DNA of 64,000 nt from AV40 sp038230255 (GTDB lineage: Bacteria; Verrucomicrobiota; Verrucomicrobiia; Chthoniobacterales; UBA10450). This document shows, piece after piece, positions 36,611 to 44,818 of this stretch. Numbering within the stretch: position 1 is the first letter of the stretch; every line of letters begins with the position of its first letter. The stretch lies in the NCBI GenBank assembly GCA_038230255.1, contig JBBRNP010000001.1:455744-519743 (forward strand), written 5' to 3'. The translations under genes were made by a program, and so were the position numbers. The notes beneath the pieces are model-generated. The model did no database searches, was not told where the DNA came from, and saw only the letters and a program-made list of their open reading frames with translations.

Positions 36611-37297
36611 ATGAAACCCAGTCGCCACCGTCAGCGAAAGCAATGGCGCAGGGGAGAAACAGGTGACCCCCTGAAGGCCATAAGCCGTCGGTTTCGGTCA
36701 CAAGCAACGCAATCTCGCTTCTGCCACAAGAACGAATCGGCACGCATTCTCTTGGACAAGAACTGGCTGCCTTCCAAAGACTGCGAATATCTCATTTCCG
36801 TGTACGAGATATTTTGGCGTCCCAAAGTGGGCCAAAAGTACAACGGAAATAAAGTAATTGATCACTCTGTTCTCATCGGAGATTCAGAAATTGAGTTCTA
36901 TTTATGGGAACTAGCCGAAAGGATGCGGAATCGGATTCAGAAATTCTTTGGAGTTGCAGATCTATTTATAGAATCATTGTTTCTGGCCGCGCTGTTGAAG
37001 GGGGGCTTCCATGAAGCTCATGCAGATAACGAGCGGTATGTCCGCGATAAGTGGGTTCCGAATCATACCCCACAGCGGGATTATACGGCGATATTGTATT
37101 TGAACTCGGATTTCGGCGGTGGGGAGCTGTGCTTCCCGCAGCACAATATCTCTATTTCCCCAAATCGCGGATCGTTAGTGGCTTTTCCTAGCAGCGGCAA
37201 TTTTATCCATACCGTGCATCGAGTCAGTCGAGGGATACGTTACTCAATGCCTGTCTGGTTCACGAAAAACAAGCGTTTCGCGGTTTGGGCGGAATAA
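36611..37297 (+). CDS. 2-oxoglutarate/Fe(II) dioxygenase, prolyl 4-hydroxylase type
   Basis: A 228-residue protein with a basic N-terminal tail (1-35) and a double-stranded beta-helix fold. The HxD pair is at 137/139 (HADNE), the distal His at 203 (HTVHRV) and the 2-oxoglutarate-binding Arg at 210 (GIRYSMPVWF). It hydroxylates a protein or small molecule in the cytoplasm; the target is unknown. Base use is visibly more AT-rich than in neighbours (for example 36840-36970), which suggests transfer. ATG 36611 or the GTG two codons earlier is the start. Confidence 0.8.
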   Translation: MKPSRHRQRKQWRRGETGDPLKAISRRFRSQATQSRFCHKNESARILLDKNWLPSKDCEYLISVYEIFWRPKVGQKYNGNKVIDHSVLIGDSEIEFYLWELAERMRNRIQKFFGVADLFIESLFLAALLKGGFHEAHADNERYVRDKWVPNHTPQRDYTAILYLNSDFGGGELCFPQHNISISPNRGSLVAFPSSGNFIHTVHRVSRGIRYSMPVWFTKNKRFAVWAE

Positions 37298-37422
37298 TTC
37301 GAAGTGCGACAATACGCGGTATATTTCACGGCTGCAGCGTTCTTCATTCTTTGCCCAATTTCTGGGGTCGTTTTCAGATTTATTTGTCTTCTCGTCCGCT
37401 ACGATTAAAGACTTTCGCTGAC

Positions 37423-37773
37423 ATGATGATGTTTCGAATCGCAGCGGCGCTTTGTTTTCTGGCGGTCGGGCTCGGGGCATTTGGCGCACATTGGTTGAAG
37501 CCGACGCTTGAGGCGCATGGTTTGGTCGATGTTTGGAACAAGGCGGTGCTTTATCATTTCATTCATGCGATCGCGTTGTTCGCGCTCGCGCTATTTGGGT
37601 CGGCGAATCGAGGCGCGTGGTGGCTGCTGTTTGCTGGCATTTTCATTTTTAGCGGAAGTTTGTACCTGATGGCGCTAACCAATATCCGTTGGTTAGGCGC
37701 AATCACGCCGATTGGCGGGCTTTGTTTTCTGGCCGGTTGGGCTTGGCTGGTGATTTTGCCGCCAAAATTGTAG
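37423..37773 (+). CDS. DUF423 family membrane protein (YgdD-like)
   Basis: A 116-residue protein with four transmembrane helices. It shows the family motifs GAFGAHWLKP, WNKAVLYHFIHAIALF and SGSLYLMALTNIRWLGAITPIGG. Function unknown despite wide occurrence. Start ATG 37423; the longer open frame upstream is not supported by the family. Confidence 0.9.
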   Translation: MMMFRIAAALCFLAVGLGAFGAHWLKPTLEAHGLVDVWNKAVLYHFIHAIALFALALFGSANRGAWWLLFAGIFIFSGSLYLMALTNIRWLGAITPIGGLCFLAGWAWLVILPPKL

Positions 37774-37777
37774 AGGC

Positions 37778-37809
37778 CTGCCGCCAGTGACGGCGGCAGC
37801 TACAACGCG
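37778..37809. repeat. REP-like palindrome, copy 1 (CTGCCGCC...GGCGGCAG)
   Basis: An inverted repeat CTGCCGCC / GGCGGCAG around AGTGAC, followed by CTACAACGCG, directly after the DUF423 stop codon. It is nearly identical to the copy at 38683. Confidence 0.85.
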
Positions 37810-37874
37810 CTGCTTCCAAAAAGGCCGGGAGCAGGTGTATAATCGCCGGGCTCACAACTGCCTAACGAATAGAC

Positions 37875-38675
37875 ATGGACGCCGCAACCCTACGGTCAGT
37901 CCCGCTTTTCGCGTCGCTTGATTCTAAAGCGACCGCGGAGCTGGGCGAGTATTTGACCATTCACGATTATCCGAGGTCGGCGACGATTTTCCGCAACGGT
38001 GATCCCGGCGACGCGATGTATCTGATCGATGTCGGCAAGGTGCGGATCAGCATCACCGACGCGGACGGCGCGGCCGTGACGCTGGCGGAGCTGGGCGCGG
38101 GAGATTTCTTCGGCGAAATGGCAATGCTGGACGGTCAGGGCCGGTCGGCCAACGCGACCGCGGTTGAGGATGCACGGCTGGCGAAACTGACTCGCGATGA
38201 TTTTCTCTCATTCATGCGCAGCGATCCGCGCGTAACACTGGAATTACTTACGGCTCTCACCCAGCGGTTGCGGCGCACCGACGAACTGTTGCGACATCGC
38301 GTTTCGCGAAACGTAAATCAGGAAGAGGCGTTGCGCATGACCTTCGCCGATCGCGCGGCGGACAGGATCGCGGAGTTCGGCGGCAGTTGGAAATTTATCA
38401 TCTTCTCGATCGCGCTTTTCGCGCTCTGGGTGGGAGCAAATACGGTTTTGCTTACGCGGAAACCATTTGATCCTTTTCCATTCATTCTGCTAAATCTGGC
38501 GCTAAACATGATCACGGCGTTGCAGGCGCCGATTATCATGATGTCGCAAAATCGACAGGCGCATAAGGATCGGTTGCGCGCTAATCTCGACTATCAGGTG
38601 AACCTCAAGAACGAGCTTCTCCTGAGCGACATCATTCGACGGCTGGACGAAATCGAAAAGCGAAAGCGCGAGTAG
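37875..38675 (+). CDS. Cyclic-nucleotide-binding domain fused to DUF1003 membrane domain
   Basis: The 266-residue product has a cNMP-binding fold (about 5-125, with GDAMYLIDVGKVRIS and the phosphate-binding-cassette region GDFFGEMAMLDGQGRSANATA). The DUF1003 domain follows (about 150-250, RIAEFGGSWKFIIF, two helices, APIIMMSQNRQAHKDR). It likely senses cAMP/cGMP at the membrane; the output is unknown. It sits between the two REP-like copies and just before the MscS-cNMP gene. Confidence 0.9.
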   Translation: MDAATLRSVPLFASLDSKATAELGEYLTIHDYPRSATIFRNGDPGDAMYLIDVGKVRISITDADGAAVTLAELGAGDFFGEMAMLDGQGRSANATAVEDARLAKLTRDDFLSFMRSDPRVTLELLTALTQRLRRTDELLRHRVSRNVNQEEALRMTFADRAADRIAEFGGSWKFIIFSIALFALWVGANTVLLTRKPFDPFPFILLNLALNMITALQAPIIMMSQNRQAHKDRLRANLDYQVNLKNELLLSDIIRRLDEIEKRKRE

Positions 38676-38682
38676 GGGCGTT

Positions 38683-38713
38683 CTGCCGCCAGAGACGGCG
38701 GCAGCTACAACGC
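38683..38713. repeat. REP-like palindrome, copy 2
   Basis: CTGCCGCC / GGCGGCAG around AGAGAC, followed by CTACAACGC, just after the cNMP-DUF1003 stop. The same module as at 37778, about 900 bp away. Confidence 0.85.
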
Positions 38714-38757
38714 TTGTCGCGGAGCGGACCTCTGAGTATGATCGTGGCAATTAGCCG

Positions 38758-40266
38758 ATGTCTGCCTTCTCGTTCGACACGCAGCGAGCCGCGTTAACCG
38801 TTGTCGCGTTCATCGGGACGTTCATCGTCGCGTTAACCTTCGGGCGATTTCTAAAACGTCGCGCCGAAGTCCGGCTCGGTCTTTTGTATCAACTCTTTTG
38901 CCTCGCGCTCGCATTCTACGTGGCGCTTGCCGTCTACGGATTGGAAGCGCCGTGGCGGATGCATATCGGGGCCGCGGCGATATTGCTCAGCACCGCGCTC
39001 ATCGTCGCGCTGGTCAACCGTTATGTTTGGGACATCTACTTTGAGCGGCGCAAACAAACGCCGATTCCGCATTTTCTGCGGGAAGTTGTCGCGCTCATTA
39101 TTTTCGTCGTCGCGCTGCTTTTTGTTCTGAGTTTCGTCTACCATGCCGAACGCGGTCTGAAGAGCGTTGTCGCAACTTCCGGAGTCGCAGCGGTGATCCT
39201 CGGCTTGGCCGGTCAAAATCTACTCGGCGGCATCATTGCCGGCATTTCACTGCAGATCAATCGCCCGTACAAGGTGACCGACTGGTTAAAGGTGGGCGAC
39301 ACCTACGGCGAAGTGATGGAAATCAACTGGCGCTCCACGCGGTTGCGCACGAACGACGGCATTTATCTCGACATTCCGAACAACGAAATCGTCAAGAGCA
39401 CGATCGTTAATCTGCATTATCCGACTGAGGTCCATGCCATGCGAATTCGTGTCGGTGTGGATTACAATGTGCCGCCTAACCGCGTGAAAGATGCTCTCAC
39501 GCGGGCCGCGCAAAGCGCAGTGAATGTGCTGCCGGAGCCCAAAGTAAGGGTCTTCCTGGTTGATTTCGCGGATCACGCCGTGATCTACGAAATCAAATTC
39601 TACATGGGCAACCATTCCCGGATTAACGAGACCAACGACGCGATCCGCACCAATGTCTGGTACGAATTGAAACGCCAGCGGATCAGGATTCCTTATCCGA
39701 TTCGAACGTTGCATCTGGAACGCCACGCGCCGAAGCCAGTGGAAGAAGGGCATGAAGAAGCGCGCGCTATTCTGCGTGGCGAACCGCTCTTCCAGTGTTT
39801 GTCCGACGGGCAGATAGACAATCTGGTCAGACAATCGGAGCTCAATCATTTCGGCCGCGGCGAGCGCGTGATCGAAGAAGGCGCCGAAGGCGATTCGATG
39901 TTCATCCTGCTCCGCGGCGCGGCTCAGGTTTCCATTTCAAAAAACGGCTCGACCATCCCGGTAGCGACGTTGAGTTCGGGCGATTGCTTCGGTGAAATGT
40001 CTTTGTTAACCGGCGAAAAGCGGAGTGCGACGGTGAAAGCTGACGGCGATTGCTACGTCATGGAAATCAGCAAAGACGTGATGGGCGAGGTCATCCGCGA
40101 GTCGCCCGATTGCCTGAAACAGCTGAGCGAGCTGCTGGCGAAACGCAAAATGGAAACGGAAGGCATCCTGAAAGACCTCGCTACCTCCAGCGCTGATCAG
40201 GCTGCCAAACAGCGTGAATACACCGCCACATTCCTTAGACGTCTGAAAACGTTCTTCGCACTCTGA
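38758..40266 (+). CDS. Mechanosensitive (MscS) channel with C-terminal cyclic-nucleotide-binding domain
   Basis: A 502-residue protein with four transmembrane helices (about 10-160), the MscS pore helix (VILGLAGQNLLGGIIAGISLQ region, about 142-165) and the beta domain (RSTRLRTNDGIYLDIPNNEIV). A C-terminal cNMP domain (about 345-460, GDSMFILLRGAAQVSI, GDCFGEMSLLTGEKRSATV) follows. This matches the cyclic-nucleotide-gated (bCNG) subgroup of MscS, gated mainly by ligand. 82 bp after the DUF1003 gene, likely same transcript. Confidence 0.93.
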   Translation: MSAFSFDTQRAALTVVAFIGTFIVALTFGRFLKRRAEVRLGLLYQLFCLALAFYVALAVYGLEAPWRMHIGAAAILLSTALIVALVNRYVWDIYFERRKQTPIPHFLREVVALIIFVVALLFVLSFVYHAERGLKSVVATSGVAAVILGLAGQNLLGGIIAGISLQINRPYKVTDWLKVGDTYGEVMEINWRSTRLRTNDGIYLDIPNNEIVKSTIVNLHYPTEVHAMRIRVGVDYNVPPNRVKDALTRAAQSAVNVLPEPKVRVFLVDFADHAVIYEIKFYMGNHSRINETNDAIRTNVWYELKRQRIRIPYPIRTLHLERHAPKPVEEGHEEARAILRGEPLFQCLSDGQIDNLVRQSELNHFGRGERVIEEGAEGDSMFILLRGAAQVSISKNGSTIPVATLSSGDCFGEMSLLTGEKRSATVKADGDCYVMEISKDVMGEVIRESPDCLKQLSELLAKRKMETEGILKDLATSSADQAAKQREYTATFLRRLKTFFAL

Positions 40267-40299
40267 CCGAGGTGCCACGGCGACTGGCAACTTATTAGC

Positions 40300-41118
40300 A
40301 TGTCGACTGTTGGTTTCCGCAACCTGATTAAGATCTTGGTGCGTTCCCGCTCGTTGCGCTTCACCACTGACATCGTGCGCCAATCTTCCATCTCATCGCT
40401 GGCCCGCTTGCGTTGGTCCGGCCGAGACGTTTTTTATCGATCGGGCACCGCCGATCCATTTGTTCTGTATCAAGTGCTGCTCAGGAGCGGCAAGAAGGCA
40501 GAGTATTATGTGCCTCCGGGCCTCAGACCGAAAACCATTCTCGACATCGGCAGCAATATCGGTGCTTCCATTATTTACTTTCACCGCCAGTTCCCCGACG
40601 CCCGTATTTTAGGATTTGAACCTCATCCCGATACCTTTCGGATATTGCAAGAAAATGTCGGGCATCTGCCTGGTGTTATGGTTTTCAACTATGGCCTGGG
40701 AGCGACGCATCAACGCGTTGCGGTCAGCGCTGATAAGGTAAATTTTGGCGCGTTTAGCACTGACGGCCGCTTCAAGGATCGGGGCCACCCTTCCGTCGCG
40801 GTAGAGTGCGAGGTTCGGCGATTAGATGACGTCTTGCGCGAGATCGGGATTGCGCAGGTCGACCTGATCAAGATCGACTGCGAAGGTGCCGAAGCCGCTG
40901 TCTTTTCAACATTGCCCGATGCGATATTGAATCACTGCCAATGGATTGTTGGCGAATTTCACGATCACACTGGCTTCGAGGTGCTTGCGCGTTTGGCGCC
41001 GCATTTTCATTTGGATTTGAAAAAGAAAATGTTCCGTTCGCGATTTCGTTTTCACGCATGCAATCTCAGCAAGATGCAGCAGCTCTCTCGCTCCGATCTC
41101 GATGCGTTGCAGCGTTGA
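40300..41118 (+). CDS. FkbM family methyltransferase
   Basis: A 272-residue product with the SAM-binding motif ILDIGSNIGAS (80-90) and the FkbM signatures GFEPHPDTFRIL and IKIDCEGAEAAV. It methylates hydroxyl groups of sugars, glycans or lipids; the acceptor is unknown. It begins 34 bp after the MscS gene and is followed by a second methyltransferase. Confidence 0.9.
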   Translation: MSTVGFRNLIKILVRSRSLRFTTDIVRQSSISSLARLRWSGRDVFYRSGTADPFVLYQVLLRSGKKAEYYVPPGLRPKTILDIGSNIGASIIYFHRQFPDARILGFEPHPDTFRILQENVGHLPGVMVFNYGLGATHQRVAVSADKVNFGAFSTDGRFKDRGHPSVAVECEVRRLDDVLREIGIAQVDLIKIDCEGAEAAVFSTLPDAILNHCQWIVGEFHDHTGFEVLARLAPHFHLDLKKKMFRSRFRFHACNLSKMQQLSRSDLDALQR

Positions 41119-41142
41119 GCCTCTATATGACATGATGGCTGA

Positions 41143-41940
41143 GTGGGAAAAAGCCGCGTCCTCAGAGCAAACTGGTATGAATATCCACGGTACTACGATA
41201 TTGCCGTCCAGACCTACACGCGCCGCGAAGCCGACTTCATCCGGGCAGCATTCCGAAAACACTGTCCATTCCGGGTCCGGCGGTTGCTGGAGCCGGCCTG
41301 CGGCACGGGCCGATTAATCCGCGAGTTCGCGGCCCGCGGTTATGAAATGGTCGGATTCGATTTGAACCGGCGAACGTTGGATTATCTTCGACGACGGCTT
41401 GCGCGTAGCCGTCTCGATGGCGAAATATTTGAGGCTGACATGGCTGACTTTCGCCTCCGTCGGCGAGTTGATGCTGCCTTCTGCACTGTCAGCACCTTTC
41501 GCCATTTGTTGAGCGAAAAGGAGGCCCATCGTCACTTGAACTGTGTAGCGCAGAGCCTTCGACCGGGCGGCGTCTATGTTCTGGGAGTACACCTACTCTC
41601 ATCAAACACGCCTAAAAACGACGTTCAGTGCTGGAAGGAGCGGCGGGGCGAGACGCAGGTAGCTGCAAATCTCCGCGTCCTCCGCATTGATCGCCGCCGG
41701 CGGATCGAGAGATTTCGGATCGAGCTGCTAATCCGCGAAAGGGCGAAGAAATTTCGCCTACGACACGAATTTATGTTCCGTACCTACACAGGCAAACAAT
41801 TCCGACAGCTCCTTCGTTCGGTCCCATCGCTGGAGCTGTGCGGCGTCTACGATTTGCGCTATGGCCTTGAGCAGGCGCCGACGCCGATGGGCGAAATGCC
41901 TTATAGCAGCTTTGTCCTGAAACGAAGAGCGCGATTATGA
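41143..41940 (+). CDS. Class I SAM-dependent methyltransferase
   Basis: The 265-residue product has motif I LLEPACGTGRLI (48-59), an acidic end of strand 2 (VGFDLN) and motif post-I DMADF. The start is GTG 41143, only 25 bp after the FkbM stop, so the pair is probably one operon. It lacks the conserved motifs of RNA methyltransferases I can recognise. Substrate unknown. Confidence 0.85.
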   Translation: MGKSRVLRANWYEYPRYYDIAVQTYTRREADFIRAAFRKHCPFRVRRLLEPACGTGRLIREFAARGYEMVGFDLNRRTLDYLRRRLARSRLDGEIFEADMADFRLRRRVDAAFCTVSTFRHLLSEKEAHRHLNCVAQSLRPGGVYVLGVHLLSSNTPKNDVQCWKERRGETQVAANLRVLRIDRRRRIERFRIELLIRERAKKFRLRHEFMFRTYTGKQFRQLLRSVPSLELCGVYDLRYGLEQAPTPMGEMPYSSFVLKRRARL

Positions 41941-42044
41941 TCATATCGGCGACTGGGAATAAGGAACATCTCGAACGCTTCCACGAAAACTAACTACCAA
42001 AAGGACGCTTGACATTCCGGGCAGAATAAATCGAGATCGCGCCT

Positions 42045-42161
42045 ATGATTCTCGAAACAGTTGGATTTTCGCCGCCGATACGGCCGGGCCCGCCCGGGCC
42101 GGGACCGCGACCGCGGCCGAAGCCGAAACCGGGTACTAAGCGGCGCAAGCCTCGCCGTTGA
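42045..42161 (+). CDS. Possible small Pro/Arg-rich peptide
   Basis: An open frame of 38 residues in the gap before the cyclase gene (other strand). It starts MILETVGFSPP and then consists almost only of Pro, Gly, Arg and Lys. A TTGACA lies at 42009-42014, but no good -10 and no strong ribosome site follow. It could be a real small basic peptide or GC-rich noise. Confidence 0.3.
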   Translation: MILETVGFSPPIRPGPPGPGPRPRPKPKPGTKRRKPRR

Positions 42162-42182
42162 CGAATACAAGTCGGGCCAAGA

Positions 42183-44624
42183 TCACCTCGCCGGGCGCGA
42201 GCGAGCCAGTTCTTGGAAGCGCGGGTCATTCCGCAACGGATCGAACATCGGGTCGAGCCGCAGGAGCGCTGGAGTGAGCGGCGTATTTACAGCCAGTCGG
42301 CCGATATAGGGTGTCGCGAGCAGTTTTTGCAAGGTTGCTATCGCACGGTCGTTCTCTCCGAAGCGCGCCGCCACTCGCGCGAGGGTCTCGATCGGAATGG
42401 GACCAGTTAGCGCGTCCTTCTCGACCGGATTCGCGGCCATGGCCTGTTCCGCCAGTGCTAATGCGGCGGCCTTGTCACCGAGGCCCATTTTAGTGAGGGC
42501 GAGATCTTCGATGAGATAATCGTTTTCCGGCTGCTCTTTAAGGAAGCGTTCGAGTTCGCTACGCGCCTGGCGCCAAGTTTCCTGGGCAGCGCCACGGTCG
42601 CCGGCGACTTCTTGCGCCCAACCTAACCAGAAGCGCAGTTCGCCGTTTAAGTAACCGAACCGAGGATCCGGCTTCGCAAGTATTTCCTTTAATCGATCGA
42701 TCATTTGCGCCGGCCGGCGCTCCAAGATCGCTTGGTAAACTTGCGTCTCCAACGCGCTGGAGTTGTCGATTTCTGGATGGAGCGGAGCTAGTAGAGCCGA
42801 CGCGCGAGCGAGGTTGCCCTCTGCCTGAAAAATGGCCGCTTTTTGCACCATGGTATCCAGGTCGTGGGGGGTAATGCCGAGAATCTCATCAAATTTTCGC
42901 AGCGCTTCCGTGAAACGACGCAGACAGATATCGATATTCGCGTGCTGAGTGATTAGGTAAACGTTGCGAGGATCGAGCTGCTGCGCTTCCTTGAAATAGG
43001 AGTCGCTGCGGTCCCACTCGCCTCGCCTCCGCGCGACATAAGCCAGCGATTCAGGAATATGACTACTATTAGGCAGGAATTGCCGTGCTTGTTCAAAGTA
43101 ACCCACTGCGGTGTCATAATCCTTCAGACAAGAATAATAGTAAGATCCCTTGGCCAAAATCGCTTCGCCCAGGTTGGGCTGAAGAGTGAGCGCGGTCTCG
43201 GCCGCTTGCCGAGCTTCTTCACGCAGCGCGAGCGTTGGTTGAAGGCCCTGGGTGCGGTAGGCGCGGGAATCAACTATTGAGAGCTGCGCCCACGCCAAGG
43301 CAAACTTGGGATCCAGTCGCACCGCTTCGCTGAGATATTTCTGTGCGCCGAGAGTATTGGCGCTGGTGGGAAGACTTTTCAGGGTATACGCCAGACCGCG
43401 CAGGTAGGCATCGTACGCTTCGACATTATTCGTGGGTTTTGCCGAAACGCTTTGTTGTTCCGTGCCGGTAAGCTTGGCTTGCAGTTGATCGGCGATGGTT
43501 TTTGCGATGTCGCTTTCGACTGAAAAGATGTCGGTCAACTTTCGATCAAACGTATCACCCCAAACATGCGTATCATTCGCGGCCCTGATCAGCTGCACAT
43601 TCACGCGGACCGCGTCGCCACTTCTTTGCACGCTTCCTTCCACGATATGCGCGACGCCCAGCTGCCTGGCTATCTCCCGCAGATTTGCCGGCGTGCTCTT
43701 GTAATGCTGGGTCGATGTGCGTGAAATTACTTTTAGATCTGAGATTTTTGCCAAACGCGTTAGAATCTCGTCCTGAATGCCGTCAGCAAAGTAGGCGTTC
43801 GCTTTTTCCTCGCTTCGATTTTCGAAAGGAAGCACCGCGATGCTCTTGTCCGGGACAATGGTTGTGGCATTGCTCGAGCGACTCGGTCGTCCCCAGCCGA
43901 AATAAATCAACAAAGCGCCGGCCACCACAATTGCAGACAAAATGAACGCCGTGGTGAGAACTGGCTTTGACCAACCCGGAATGATGACGGGTCGAACATT
44001 TGGGTCCGCGCTCTGCTTCCATCTTTTTCTTCGCTTGAGCTTTTCGGGCAGATTCGGATTTCCAACGTTATCTTTGCAGAGATTAACAATATTGATGCGC
44101 AATCCGTGCTTCACTTCGTACTCACCCAGATCATGCAAGTAGGGATGCCAGTGCCGATATTGCATTAAATCGTCGGCTACATGTTTGGATAAAAGAATGT
44201 GTCCGGCATCGCCACAATCCATTACCCGCTGGGCCACATTAATTCCCGTGCCGGCGACATTGATCTTGTCATTAACGTCCCTGAGTTGATTGACCGCCCC
44301 GCTGTGAACTCCCATCCGTAAACAAACGGTCGAACTTTCTTTTAGCTTCTGACCGATCTCCAACGCACAACGCACCGGTTCTTCCGGGCTGCGAAAGAAA
44401 AGGAGTGCCATTCCATCGCCGGTTGGCACCCGGATCAATTTGCCCTGCTCTTCGGCATTTCGGAAGCACTCGGTACTTCGCACGATCCGACCCAGTTCTT
44501 GCACCGCCTCGATCTGCTCGTTTACGAGCAATTTCGAGTAACCCACGATGTCGATTAAAAGCAGATGCGCGATCTCGAGCTGGAGATCGGGTTGCGGCAC
44601 CTGCGGTGTTGGTAGCGTGGGCAC
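42183..44624 (-). CDS. Class III adenylate/guanylate cyclase with TolB-like and TPR domains
   Basis: An 813-residue product. The N-terminal cyclase catalytic domain (about 18-185) has metal ligands Asp25 (LLIDIVGYS) and Asp70 (PTGDGMALLF) and the NxxxR pair Asn129/Arg133. One membrane helix follows (about 225-247), then a periplasmic FlgO/TolB-N-like domain (SIAVLPFENRSEE, about 260-400) and TPR repeats (about 400-800). It should make cAMP or cGMP in response to an envelope signal. Two cNMP-binding proteins are encoded 2-5 kb away. The start is GTG 44624 behind AAGGAAG. Common architecture in soil bacteria. Confidence 0.9.
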   Translation of the reverse strand: MPTLPTPQVPQPDLQLEIAHLLLIDIVGYSKLLVNEQIEAVQELGRIVRSTECFRNAEEQGKLIRVPTGDGMALLFFRSPEEPVRCALEIGQKLKESSTVCLRMGVHSGAVNQLRDVNDKINVAGTGINVAQRVMDCGDAGHILLSKHVADDLMQYRHWHPYLHDLGEYEVKHGLRINIVNLCKDNVGNPNLPEKLKRRKRWKQSADPNVRPVIIPGWSKPVLTTAFILSAIVVAGALLIYFGWGRPSRSSNATTIVPDKSIAVLPFENRSEEKANAYFADGIQDEILTRLAKISDLKVISRTSTQHYKSTPANLREIARQLGVAHIVEGSVQRSGDAVRVNVQLIRAANDTHVWGDTFDRKLTDIFSVESDIAKTIADQLQAKLTGTEQQSVSAKPTNNVEAYDAYLRGLAYTLKSLPTSANTLGAQKYLSEAVRLDPKFALAWAQLSIVDSRAYRTQGLQPTLALREEARQAAETALTLQPNLGEAILAKGSYYYSCLKDYDTAVGYFEQARQFLPNSSHIPESLAYVARRRGEWDRSDSYFKEAQQLDPRNVYLITQHANIDICLRRFTEALRKFDEILGITPHDLDTMVQKAAIFQAEGNLARASALLAPLHPEIDNSSALETQVYQAILERRPAQMIDRLKEILAKPDPRFGYLNGELRFWLGWAQEVAGDRGAAQETWRQARSELERFLKEQPENDYLIEDLALTKMGLGDKAAALALAEQAMAANPVEKDALTGPIPIETLARVAARFGENDRAIATLQKLLATPYIGRLAVNTPLTPALLRLDPMFDPLRNDPRFQELARSRPAR

Positions 44625-44818
44625 TCGCTTCCTTCGCGGTAGACGATTATCGACATTTGCCTTCGGCAGGTCGAGGGGAAATGCGATGGTTCAACTGTCA
44701 CGGCCACAACCTTTTCGCGAGAATAGAGTCCCCTCGCAGACATTTTCTCGCCGGGGCAAATAGGCTTTGCCAGCATCGGAAATCTTTATAGAGTCGTGCG
44801 CTTTATCGTCTTAAAGCT

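Noticed and set aside
42183..44624. Serine/threonine kinase or response-regulator function for the cyclase-TPR protein
   Set aside because: No kinase or receiver motifs; the cyclase metal and Asn/Arg residues are intact.
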